From Papaver somniferum (lineage: Eukaryota; Streptophyta; Magnoliopsida; Ranunculales; Papaveraceae): DNA of 64,000 bases. The DNA lies in the NCBI RefSeq assembly GCF_003573695.1, contig NC_039358.1, positions 152,882,920 to 152,946,919 on the forward strand. The letters are read 5' to 3'. Below the pieces are notes generated by a model that ran no database searches, was not told where the DNA came from, and was given only the letters and a program-made list of their open reading frames with translations. Shown here piece after piece: positions 48,002-59,165 of the stretch. Positions within the stretch are counted from its first letter, which is position 1. Each line of letters opens with the position of its first letter. The position numbers and the translations under genes are program-made.

Positions 48002-48689
48002 ATTGTTTGAGGGTGAAAACGGTTTCTGCTGATTCGGTAATTTCGCGTGAGTGGGTGAGAAACGAGTCTAAACCCTAAACAATGTACTGCAAGGGAGTAC
48101 TTTGATTCGAGAGATCAATCTTTATAAATCCGGCCTAAACCAAGAAATGGTCGTTCCAGACTTGCTTCGGTCACAAAGTGAAGGACAAGGGTTGGTCGTA
48201 GGGAGGGAAGCTAAGAGAGTGTTGAGACCAGAATAGTTGATTATGGAAGAGTAGTTGTTTGACGACTTGTATCAGAAAGTGAAACGCTAGCAGATTGGAA
48301 AGCTAACAAGTGATTTTTGAGTGTTGTATGCTCCTGACCAAAACTTGTTCTTTGGTGGAAATAGGTGAGGCATATTTATACAAGTCGCAATGAAACGTAC
48401 CCTGGTCTCGTAAGAAGTGGAAACGGTTGAGTAAATGGAAGAAAGCGGTAACGGGTAACGCTTGGAATTGATGTTTCCATAATGAAGGAAATATTTCACC
48501 ATTAATTCTTGTGTTTACTAACCGCCTCACTCTTATGACACTTTCTTGTAACGGGCGTAGTGTACGCCGCACGCTGTAAACCGCCAGACCAATACCCTGA
48601 TGAGCATCCCCCAGTTTGTGACATGTTTTGATGTCTCGAGTGTTTTGCGTAGCATGTTGCTATTGTTTGGCAAGTTGAGCTTGGGAGGC

Positions 48690-50190
48690 TTGCCGGCTCG
48701 GTAATGACCTTCGACGGTCGAGATTTTGCATCTTGAAAGGAAGGGTGGTCGTTGATCGTTACAACCCTTTGTTTGGCAGCCAGCGGCATGGAGGCATGAC
48801 CGGCATGGCTTTGGCATGGTTTAGGCGTGGCCAAGCAAGGATTTTGGCATAGTTTTAGGCGCGGCCAAAATTAGGGCTTGGCATTGGGCCAAGAGTTGCC
48901 ACGCGTTTGGTGGCGAACTTGGACGGCTGAGATTTGCATCTTAGAAGGAAGGGTGGTCGTTGATCGTTACAACCCTTTGTTTGGCAGCCAGCGGCATGGA
49001 GGCATGACCGGCATGGCTTTGGCATGGTTTAGGCGCGGCCAAGCAAGGATTTTGGCATAGTTTTAGGCGCGGCCAAAATTAAGGCTTGGCATTGGGCCAA
49101 GAGTTTCCACGCGTTTGGTGGCGAACTTGGACGGCTGAGATTTGCATCTCAGAAGAAAGGGTGGTCGTTGATCGTTGCAACCCTTCGTTTGACAACCAGC
49201 GGGATGGAGGCATGACAGGGTTGGCTTTGGCATGGTTTAGGTGCGGCCAAGCTAGGATTTTGGCACAGTTTTAGGCGCGGCCAAAATTAGGGTTTTGGCA
49301 TAGTTTAGGCGCTGCCAAAATTAGGGATTGGCATTGGGCCAAGAATTTCCACGCGTTTGGTGGCGAACTTGGACGGCTGAGATTTGCATCTCAGAAGGAA
49401 GGGTGGTTGTTGATCGTCGCAACCCTTCTTTTGGCAGCCAGCGGCATAGAGGCATGACCCGCCTGGCTTTGGCATGGTTTAGGCGCGGCCAAGCTAGGAT
49501 TTTGGCATAGTTTTAGGCGCGACCAAAATTAGTGTTTTGGCATAGTTTAGGCGCGGCCAAAATTAGGGCTTGGCATTGGGCTAAGAGTTGCCACGCGTTT
49601 GGTGGCGAACTTGGACGGCTGAGATTTGCATCTCAGAAGGAAGGGTGGTCGTTGATCGTCGCAACCCTTCGTTTGGCAGCCAGCGGCATGGAGGCATGAC
49701 CGGCTTGGCTTTGGCATGGTTTAGGCGCGGCTAAGCTAGGATTTTGGCATAGTTTTAGGCGCAGCCAAAATTAGGGTTTTGGCATAATTTAAGCGCGGCC
49801 AAAATTAGAGCTTGGCATTGGGCCAAAAGTTCCCACGCGTTTGGTGGCGAACTTGGACGGCTGAGATTTGCATCTCAGAAGGAAGAGTGGTCGTTGATCG
49901 TCGCAACCCTTCGTTTGGCAGCCAGCGGCATGGCGGCATGACCGGTATGGCTTTAGCATGGTTTAGGCGCCGCCAAGCTAAGATTTTGGCATAGTTTTTG
50001 GCGCGACCAAAATTAGGGTTTTGGCATAGTTTAGGCGCGACCAAAATTAGGGCTTGGCGTTGGGCCAAGAGTTGCCACGCGTTTGGTGGCGAACTGGGAC
50101 GGCTGAGATTTGCATCTTAGAAGGAAGGGTGGTTGTTGATTGTTGCTACCCTTCGTTTGGCAGCCAGCGGCATGGAGGCATGCCCGGCAT
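48690..50190. repeat. 210-240-bp tandem repeat in the right LTR, 7 copies
   Basis: The phrase GGTGGTCGTTGATCGT or a close variant occurs near 48745, 48955, 49160, 49405, 49645, 49887 and 50129. Spacing is about 210 bp for the first two intervals and 240 bp after that. The longer form contains an extra TTTTGGCATAGTTTAGGCGC-type segment. Confidence 0.9.
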
Positions 50191-50625
50191 GGCTTTGGTG
50201 CGGAGGTGTGGCTGGCATGGCATGTCATTGGCACGATGGTGCGGCTGGCATGCCTTTGGCGCGGAGACGTGGCTGGCATGGTATGACATTGGCACGATGG
50301 TGCGGCTGGCATGGTTGGCATGCCTTTGGCGCGGAGATGTGGCTGGCATGGTATGCCATTGGCACGATGGTGCGGCTGGCATGGTCGGATGCCTTTGGCA
50401 CGGAGACGTGGCTGGCATAGTATGTCGTTGGAACGATGGTGCAGCGGGCATGGTTGGCATGCTGTTGGCGCGGAGATGTGGCTGCCATGGTATGCCATTG
50501 GCACGATGATGCGGCTGGCATGGTTGGCATGCCTTTGGCGCGGAGACGTGGCTGGCATGGTATGCCATTGGCACGATGGTACGGCTGGCATGGTTGGCAT
50601 GCCTTTGACGCGGAGATGTAGCTAT
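50190..50625. repeat. 70-bp tandem repeat in the right LTR
   Basis: Same unit as in the left LTR (TTGGCATGCCTTTGGCGCGG and CATTGGCACGATGGTGCGGC), about six copies, some 10 bp shorter. ORFs across it are repeat artefacts. Confidence 0.9.
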
Positions 50626-50912
50626 TAGGGTTTAGCGTGTCGAAACCCTAGTTTAAAATATGTGGCACGCGTGATTGGTATGTTTGGCTAGTATGCGCGG
50701 CTGGCATGTGCAGATATGACGCCAGTCAATACCGAGGGCTCTGTCGTGGAGCATGGCATATACATAAAAAGGTACCCCGATAATTTTACGCATACATGTC
50801 AAATGGTTCAACAAATGTGCTAGTGGCGACATTATTACTCAAGTGTGACGTCACAGTTTGACTAAGGTTTTACGATTTTAACCCTAAACTAAAAACCACC
50901 ATCAACACCTAC

Positions 50913-52675
50913 ATATTTCATTTTGCTAACAGATCTAGCACAAGAAAATATGGCATACACCAAAATTTCAAGGCATACAAGATGATTTGCATAGATAGGG
51001 TGTGTTTCTAAATGACATACTAGGATAGTTAAATTATTTAATTACCCTTGATTCATTTATTAATTTCTTTTATTTTTAAATTTTTTGAACTTCTTTCTTG
51101 TTTTTTTCTTTCAATTTTTTAAAATTTAAAAAAAAAAATATCAAAACTTTTTCCATTTCTCTTCGCTACACCAGTATTTATCGTCGTCGACTAAATATAG
51201 TGGTTCTAATCGTTCTTCTAATCCGCGAATTAGTGAAGAAGAAGAAGGAGTTGAAACAGAAATCGAATTGAGACAAGTTGTAGAGCGAGAACCAAATCCT
51301 AGTTACAAGGAAACATACAATAAAAAATAATTCCCCCAAACAAATATCTTATGTTCTTGTGTTTGATTGATAGATTAGGTTTAACTGAAAATTTTCGGCA
51401 ATTGCAAGGTGAAGTTCGGCTGATAATTGAAAGGATCCATCAGCTGAACTGCTCATTTTTTTCATTAAGAAGGTGCTGATGAATATTTCGACCGATTATT
51501 AAAAGTGAAAATAAAAGTCGAACATCACTTTATGAAAAAAAAACACTTAGTTCGGTTATTCTTTGCTCGAACCAGCCAAATTCAAATTTGGCGGTTGCAG
51601 AGTGAAGTTCAGTCGATGACTTGTCAGACGAGCCTAGACCATGACAAAGATTTACATCAGTTCAAAAGATCAGAGATACACTAATTTAGTCATAAGACCA
51701 GATTCACGAAGTCCGCTCCATGTGTACTTACATAGGAAAGGAAGCAATCTTTGGGTATTATATTAGATCAATGTTATAGGGAAAGCTAAAACCGCATCAA
51801 GAAAAGTGATTTACAATCGGGAACAGTTGACCTCCATCCAATAGGGTGGGAAAAGAAAAGCAAGTAATCATAATCTTAAATCTTCCACGTTCATCTCTTC
51901 TATACTATATATTTTAGTTTAACTTCACTACAACAAACATTCCATTACGTTTATTATAGTCATATAGCTTTTGGAGTTGATTTTTTTTTCAAAAGGGGAA
52001 GTGGCGGGATCAGTAAATGAGGTGCTTACACCTTGGCTGACAGTTGACAATTAATTTCTTTTTCCGTTTAGATTAAAACTAAAAGGTCTATGCTGGACTC
52101 ATTTGCCAATAGAGTCTATGGTGGACTCGTTTCCAAGGTCTATGCTGAACCCATTTGGACTCGTTTCCAAGGTCTATGCTGAACTCATTTGCCAATAGTT
52201 CAACATCTAGTCTATTCTGGACTCACTTGCCAATAGTTCGACATCTAGTCTATGCCGTTTAGATAAAAGGTCTATGCTAGACTCTTTGTTTCACCCCAAT
52301 CCTAAAATCATATCAATAGCAAAAAAAAAGAAACATGTCTTTTTTAAGAAAAGTTCATACTTGACTTTTCAAACCAGATATAATGTCACATAGTGTTGTC
52401 ATCACCTAAAGCTCACAAGCATCACCACAAGAAAGATAAAAGCATGCACAGACATAAAACCAGAAAGAAAAAAGAAAAACCCAGAAAATAACAATCTCTT
52501 CACGTTTACTACCCTAAGCTAGCAGTTCGGTTCATCGTGCAGCAGGAAATGGGCAAATAAGAGCTCTAACTAGGATACATGAAACGCCCATTAGACTACT
52601 GAGACCTGACCTCTTCTTTACTCGAAAAATATAGCTTTTATCTGCCACCACATTGATTCTGGCTATCTGATCAGA
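50913..52675. other. Right flank of the outer element to the RBP45 3' end
   Basis: No gene is supported. A short plus-strand frame at about 51183-51330 (SSNPRISEEEEGVETEIELR) has no start codon. Diverged short repeats lie at 52082-52280. The part next to 52675 is the likely RBP45 3' UTR. Confidence 0.45.
52082..52280. repeat. Diverged short repeats with GGTCTATGCTGGACTC motif
   Basis: GGTCTATGCTGAACTCATTT, GCCAATAGTTC and ACATCTAGTCTAT recur several times within 200 bp, with irregular spacing and order. Confidence 0.75.
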
Positions 52676-52786
52676 TCACTGGAAGAAGCAAAAACTAAAT
52701 TAAGTTAGAAAGTTGTTAACCTGGCTATAATTTACATGATACATTAGATTGGAACTTACAATCAGAAAATGACAGAAAGAACAAGA

Positions 52787-55700
52787 TCATACCTGCTGTT
52801 GGTGCTGTTGGTAGTTACCATATCCAGGACCACCATAGCCTTGGTAAGAATACATGTTAGGATCTTGAGCAGCTGAAACATATCCATAGGCTTCATAACC
52901 TCCATTGTATCCGTACATATTACCAGCTGCAGCAGGCCACTGGTTTGGATCTGCATGCTGCTGAACCATACCACCGGATTGATCCTAAAATTTAGGTAGA
53001 TTAGTTTGTTAGTCATGGATGCGGCAGTAAAATAGAGCAATATTTAAGCAGAAGGGACATAAAGCTACCTGTTTATTTGAAGGACTGCGTCCCCATGAAA
53101 GCCGGATGTTTGAACCACCCAATTGACTTCCATTTAACATCAGCAAAGCCTCCTCTGCACAAGTCCTGAAGCCACCATATGCAATTAAACCAGCAAATTA
53201 GAGGGACCGCATAGTTTCCGGTTAGAGGTTACATATGGACTAAGTAAAACTAAAATCCTTTTACCTATTATCGAACTGAACAAACCCACAGCGTTTTCCT
53301 ACAGGTATTTTCACATGGGATAACTCTCCAAATTGGCTAAAAACTTGTCTCAAGTTTTCCTCGGTGACATTGGAGTCCAAACCACCAACAAATATCTGGT
53401 GTTGTTCAAAAAAGGTCAGTATTATGTTAAAATGAAAATGTTATAGACCTGATGTCAAATAAAGTTACCCACAGTTGTATTATTTGGATCACTCTCATTC
53501 TGAGTTCCCCCAGGAGTACTCTGGTAAGTGGCTGCAAATAACAAAACAGATACTATTATGCAACAGGAAAACTAGAAGATCATGTTACCGTTAGCTGACA
53601 TGCTAAGACACAGTAAGCTTGATTTAAGCAGCAACCAATTTGGGATGATGCTGAGGCTTATCTACAAAGGAATACAACTTGATTATCATTATCATATTGG
53701 TATGCACCATAAGAGTGCTTTACACATCATTAAGATTTCACCCACACTTAATTTGCTTATCAAATCACTCTGAAAGAAGAAAACCAGAGGAAGAAAATGC
53801 TGACGGAAGCATTGATCCTGTTAATATATATACATCTCCAACTACCAAGGAAGGGAGCACCCAAAATAAAGCCAACTAGAAAAAAAAACACTAGTGTTTC
53901 ATCTTACCAAATAACTAGTACCCACAAAGAAGTTGCACAACTAAGGGGGGCCCAATCTAAATTGTCTATATAACATAACTCCTGGTATAGGGCCCCCCTC
54001 CAAAGATTGAAAAAAACACTAGTTTTTCATTTTCCGTTGGTTGTGCACAACCCTCCAAAGATTCATGAGCAGTCTCACAGCAAGTGCACAACCAACGAAA
54101 AATTCAGAAAATAAAGACCCACTTCTGCAAAGATAAAGGCAAATAGAACACCTCCCCAAAATAAAACAACATGACCTAATAATTACTGGAGAAAACAGAA
54201 AGTGCAAACAATACAAAACAAAAAGGACTTCAGGAACACATGACCTTAACTACTGATTGATGAAAGACTGATGAACTATGAAGTGCATCAACTAAAACTG
54301 CAAGTGCTAGGAGTGTAAGGCTCTTAGGCTAAACATTAAAATTGGTACAAATCAGTAGCAGCCTTGCTGCACAAGGAATATGGAAATAGAATGACTGAAT
54401 CAGAATGAAAACTGATGAACAAGGGAAGAACATCATACTAGGTAATCTAAGACCCAGAGCAGAAGCAATTGAATAACTGAAGCAACGAAAGTTTGGAATG
54501 GTTACTGAAATGTAAAGGGTATACGAGGAATTAAATTTGAAACAGTAAACAAAAGTAAGTAGACTTTTTCTTTAAACTGAAATAATCTGAGGATGAAAGC
54601 GTAAATGCCGCTGAAAATGGAAATTAAGGCCAGAATTACGACATAAGCAATAAAACTGACCTATACGAGGCCACGCACTAACGAGGAATGCATTTCAGCT
54701 GAAATCACTTCCAGGCCCCTAAACATGAGTGCCTGTAGGCATCCTGCTTCGAGACAACATGAGTCCTTATAAGTTTTGGAATCTTTAAACAGCACTTAAG
54801 TGTCCAATTTGGCAAAGGAAGTAATATTGGACGAAAACGAATCTTAAACTGCCCTTAACAACAACGTCTGACAGAAGAATTCACCAAATTCTCCAAACAA
54901 TCCTAATGGAGTCTATTATAGTGAAAGAGATAACAAAAGAAAATTGTTTCTAATAAGAGACATCAAAGCACAGTAATTTGCAAATTAACAAACCAAGAAT
55001 GAAGTGGTTGTCAAAATCAGAGAAGAAGCATGGATGTGTTGTAGCAACATGTACCTTTTGGATGTTGTTGTTGACCGAGACCAACAGTTTTTTTGTTACT
55101 AGCAGGCCCAATACGCATGGGTCTTGTTGAACAAAATTGACCATTCATTTCAGTCATTGCCCTCAACTGTTCGCCTTCATCAGCAAATCTAACAAACCCA
55201 TATCCCTTAGAACGTCCAGTGGTTCTATCAGTAACAACTTTTGCACCCTTAACAGAGGTATAGTGAGCCTTAAATGTCTCTTGCAACGCATAATCTGTAA
55301 CATCAGCAGCCAAATCTCCAACGAATACTGTGAAGTCAGCACTGTCATCCTGACGCTTGTCTCCAGAGCCAAAAGATGCCCAGTTCAACCTGAAGTTCTG
55401 CTCAACATTGGGCATCAATTGACCATTGTATGTCTGTAAGACTCTTTCTGCTGCAGCATGACTATTAAATTCAATGAACCCGTAACTCTCAGATTGACCT
55501 GTAGCCTTGTTGCGGATAACTTTCACATTCAGAACCTGTTTGCAAGAAAAGAAAAACACCATTAGCACAAAAATCAATATGACCAAAAGTCGAGAGTAAT
55601 CATAAACAGATGAATTAAACTTGGGCATAAATCAAACATGAGAAATATGAAAATAGTACTACTAGATATTACAAACTGCAAAGTATATTCAAACCATGCT

Positions 55701-56406
55701 TCCTAAAGTAGATGTAGATTCACAGTTAAATATGTTAATTTCTTCTCCAAAAGAATAGATTTTTTTTTAAACAATGTAATATTAAAACTTCGGCAGTCAA
55801 GCTCTAGCATGTTTACTAAAACATGGAAGTTTATACATAGATACAGTTGAGACTACAAAACACGCCCCCTCAAATACCCAAACCATAACAATGAGAAAAA
55901 CATACATACAAAAGGTTTGTCAGCACCAAGGACTATTCTACTAGCTAAACACCTAATCACTTGACACACAAACAACACTTGCAACCATCCAAACATCGCA
56001 TAAATATAAAGTAGTACAAAATACGGCAAAATCACAGCAGAGAATTAAATATACAAGACCAATAGAAAGGGAGAAACTTTACCTCGCCAGTGTGAGCGAA
56101 GCAACCATGAATATAAGTCTCTTCCATCCACTGTTGTAAATCCCCAATCCAAAGAGTACGAACTTCATCAGCACTTTGAGGCTGCGAAGCACCAGATGCA
56201 TACGCCTGTTGCTGTGGTGGCTGTTGATGTTGCATCATATAAGGAGCAGCACCTTGAGGGGGTGGTGGTTGTTGGTTCCAAGTAGGTGGTGGTACTTGAT
56301 TCTGATAAGCAGGCATCATCATAGCCCACTGTTGTTGTTGTTGCTGTGGATCCATAGCTGGTGCTGCTGCCATAGGAGGATGAGCGGCTCCTGTTGCTGG
56401 TTGCAT
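52787..56406 (-). CDS. RBP45: RBP45/RBP47-type polyadenylate-binding RNA-binding protein
   Basis: Six coding exons: 56406-56083, 55535-55055, 53531-53473, 53395-53265, 53165-53069 and 52984-52787. They total 1,290 nt, giving 429 residues with matched phases. A Gln/Pro-rich N-terminus (residues 1-80, PPPPTWNQQPPPP-like) precedes three RRMs. RRM1 (about 83-160) has TLWIGDL and SYGFIEF. RRM2 (about 176-255) has FTVFVGDL and KGYGFVRF. RRM3 (about 289-361) has TIFVGGL and RCGFVQF. A Gly/Tyr/Gln-rich tail follows. This is the plant RBP45/RBP47 layout: nuclear and stress-granule proteins that bind poly(A) and U-rich RNA. The end is either GTA TGA read through (52787) or, if a GTATGA donor is used, a TGA at the very start of a 3' exon (52678-52676). 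The protein differs only by one terminal Val. Exon 3 must use a GTGGGT donor to keep frame. Confidence 0.92.
53532..55054 (-). other. RBP45 intron 2 (1.5 kb)
   Basis: The longest intron of the gene. A pair of near-identical, oppositely oriented phrases around 54000-54100 (TTTTTCATTTTCCGTTGGTTGTGC against GCACAACCAACGAAAAAT) could fold as a hairpin of about 80 nt. No exon or gene is supported inside. Confidence 0.6.
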
Positions 56407-57000
56407 CTTTCTAAGAAAAAACTAGAAAAAAAAAAAACACTAACCCTAGATTGATATAGAGATAAAAACCCTAGATTCAGGGTTTAAGAGACGGATTTGT
56501 TGAATCCGACAGGAGTGATTTTCGTGATTTTCTCTTTCGAAGACCTAGGAAGATTTTAAAGGTGGTAATAAGAAGGAGAAAGAGATATAGATGGGGATCG
56601 GGAAAAAAACCCTAACCCTCGAAGGAAACACGAACAAGTGAAATAGAGAGAGAAAGAAAGAGGAATAATTTGGTGGAGTGAGATGTGGTTTTTAAGGGGT
56701 TGAGACTTGAGACTCAACGCGGTTGCCACGTTCTTCTGTGGGACCTACTTGTAACTACAACTATTGGGCATTGTTTGATGCACGTAGTTGTGAGGAGAGT
56801 GAAGACTACTCGAACTATTGTTTGTCGTGATAGTTGTGGTGCTATGCCTTCTTCTTTAGGCTTAGTCCACGTCGGTTACCGCAACCTTTTAAGTTTTATG
56901 CTAGTGCTAATGTAGCAGCTAGTCGCTGAATAAAACAGCGTATCGGTGAACGATAAATAGAACAATGCTTGACTTAGTCAACTAGTGGACTGCGCCGCAC
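56407..57000 (-). promoter_or_regulatory. RBP45 5' UTR and promoter region with telo-box motifs
   Basis: Upstream of the ATG, AACCCTA-type motifs occur near 56444, 56468, 56477 (inverted) and 56610 (AAACCCTAACCCT). AAACCCTA is the plant telo-box, common in promoters of translation and RNA-handling genes. A regulatory role here is inference. Confidence 0.5.
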
Positions 57001-57779
57001 CAAACAGCGTCGGCGTCGAACTTTTCAGCGCTCAGAAAATCGATATCTTCCACAGAATATTGATCTTCCTCATTTCTTTCCCCATTTTTCACTTCTCCCT
57101 CGTTTCTCTCGAAAATGCATGTTCAAATTCAACATTTCTAGATTATTTTTTTTTTCAAATTCCTTTCGTGGATTTGTTCTACATCGAATTTGTGATCGTT
57201 TGAGGGTGGTTTGGAGCGATTTTATCCACGAAATTAATTGGGGTAAGAAATTTAAGTTTTAAGTTTTATGATTTTTGATTATCTTATATTTCATTCAAAT
57301 TGATGATTGATATTAGTTATTTAGATGATTTAGATGATATGTGTATGATTTAATTTGATTATTTGTGATGAATTTTTTGGGGGGATTTAATTTGATTATT
57401 TGTGATGAACAAAAAGTGAAATTTGATTTATGTGATGAAAATGAATGATAAATTGTATGATTAGTTTGTAGGTAAAATTTGTATGATAATTTAATTATTT
57501 TTTATTATTTGTATGATGAAAATGAATGATAATAAATTATAATGATAATTTGTATGTAAATTTGATTATTTTTATGATTAGTTTGTATGATTATTTGTGA
57601 TGCAAATTTGCATGAAATTTAGTTTGTATGATTGATATTTTTTTCATGTTTGTTATTGATTGTAATATGAGTATGGATGAACTGCTAGATCGTTCGATAT
57701 AGTATCGTCAAAGACTATTGATAAACATGTATGTAAAGATACAAAAGATCCTCGCAAAGTAAACTTTAAAAGTAGTTTG
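57000..57779. other. AT-rich stretch with short diverged repeats
   Basis: At 57280-57640 words such as TTTGTATGATTATTTG and GATGAAAATGAATGAT recur irregularly. The CT-rich part at 57060-57110 looks like a 5' leader, but no start codon with a long frame follows. Confidence 0.4.
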
Positions 57780-59165
57780 AAAGAGGTTGAAGTTTTATAG
57801 CATTGTAGTGAAAAATAATCCGGCAGCACAACAATATTGTAACAATTATGGCTTTTCTTCTGTTTTTGAGTTTGATTTCGCCAATGGGGATAGAGGCTTA
57901 GTTGAAGCCATAAATGAGAGATGGTGGAGTAAAACGGAGAGCTTTCATTTTCAAGAGTTCGAAATTGGCCTCTTTCATGTAGATTGGTACATGTTAACGA
58001 GAATTCCCACTGGTCTACCAAAAGACCAGTAGTTATGTCGCAGTTGGGTAGTGATCTAACATATCCTCCTCTGGATGATTTATATTTCTTGGATATCAAA
58101 AATCATCATGGTGCATGGGACTCTAAGAAAAATTCATTATCCCTGGCTATCTTGAAAAACTACATTAATGGAGTAGATAAAACCATGACAATATTGGATG
58201 TGCATAGACATTGACACGAGCATTATTTATTTGGTGTTTTGGTCATTTTATTCTTGCGGATTCTAGTGGAAGAGTAAATAAACGTTCTATTGTTGGATGA
58301 TTTAGATAGAGATGGGGAATATGACTGGGGTATAGCTTCGTTGGGTAATACCTATAAATTTCTTGACGAATGGTCAACCAAGGATAAGGATTTTTCTGGC
58401 ATGGTTATGGTAGTTGAGTGTTAGTACTATTATTACTTCCGCAACATGCAACCCTTGCTTTGTCAGATACCTGGAGAACATTATGATGTTTTTCCAAAGA
58501 TTTGTCTCTTCAAGCAGACCAACATTATATCAAGGAATACAGGATATAGAGGAGACCAAAAGGATACTAGGAAACACTCAGTCACAAGCGCACCAACACA
58601 GATTGACACTAGAACAAGTGCGTCATGTATTTGGCAACCATGATTAGATAGTGTGTATGCTGTGGGAGAACAATATGAACACGCACTACAAGTATCCAGA
58701 AAGAGAGTTGTGTTTTTTGACCTGAATGAAAACACAAGAGTTAGTTATTACTTGGCCGAGAGATTTCAGAGGCAGATTGCATGTGAGAATTTAGTCTCAG
58801 CAAATCCTCCAAATTTGCAATCAATTGAGGACGGAGCGAATGTAGATGTAGGCACCGACTATTATGCAGTTAGTGAGGATCAATATAACACTTGGTGGAA
58901 GAAGAAGAGTGTTGGAACTAATTTCACTGAGTCATACCATGCACAGAACGTCAATGAGATAGCATTGGGTAGCTCAGCATTTCCTCGCCATTTGTTTCCT
59001 AGTCATCCGCCTCCTGACATGATGTCGCAGACGTATACTTATGACACACAAAATGAGCCCCTGTCACAACTGTCGGAGATAAATTTCAGATTACCATTTA
59101 CCAATGAAGCCCCTAGTCATCATGTATTTAGGACTACTTGGTTTTCTTTTGTGGAAAGTGGATAA
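57780..59165 (+). pseudogene. Second plant mobile domain (PMD/MAIN-like) pseudogene
   Basis: Plus-strand fragments in family order. GDRGLVEAINERWWSKTESFHF and DWYMLTRIPTGLP are PMD start motifs (57880-58015). LLLDDLDRDGEYDWGIASLGNTY (about 58285-58345) is the PMD central motif. IPGEHYDVFPKI follows (about 58469). The C-terminal extension is VYAVGEQYEHALQVSRKRV and YYLAERFQRQIAC (58653-58790), then a low-complexity tail ending at 59163-59165. At least four stops or frame changes (near 58030, 58214, 58276 and 58425) break it. The last 170 residues are open. No LTRs flank it, unlike the copy at 44.6-47.4 kb. Confidence 0.75.

Larger units (their letters stand above)
32904..50907 (-). mobile_element. 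Non-autonomous Ty3/Gypsy-like LTR retrotransposon (outer element)
   Basis: Two direct LTRs, 32904-34944 and 48004-50907, are about 95% similar outside their repeats. On the minus strand they begin TGTTGATGG (TATTGATGG in the left copy) and end CCCTCAAACA. A primer-binding site follows the right LTR, which sets the minus orientation. The flanks TCTAC (32899-32903) and CCTAC (50908-50912) look like a target duplication with one change. The own interior, excluding the nested element, is only about 4.7 kb and shows no gag, protease, RT or integrase. It does carry a PMD gene in antisense. A Tat/Ogre-type affiliation is inferred from the TGGCG-type primer site and the extra antisense ORF. Confidence 0.8.
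48004..50907 (-). repeat. Outer element, right LTR (5' LTR in element sense)
   Basis: A 2,904-bp LTR, the direct partner of 32904-34944. The extra 860 bp is explained by seven copies of the 210-240-bp repeat instead of three. On the minus strand it starts TGTTGATGG and ends AAACA. Confidence 0.88.

Noticed and set aside
50031..50628. Same repetitive ORFs in the right LTR
   Set aside because: They are repeat artefacts equivalent to those at 34.0-34.7 kb.
51183..51330. Glu-rich open frame without ATG
   Set aside because: It is short, has no start codon or splice context, and matches no family known to me.
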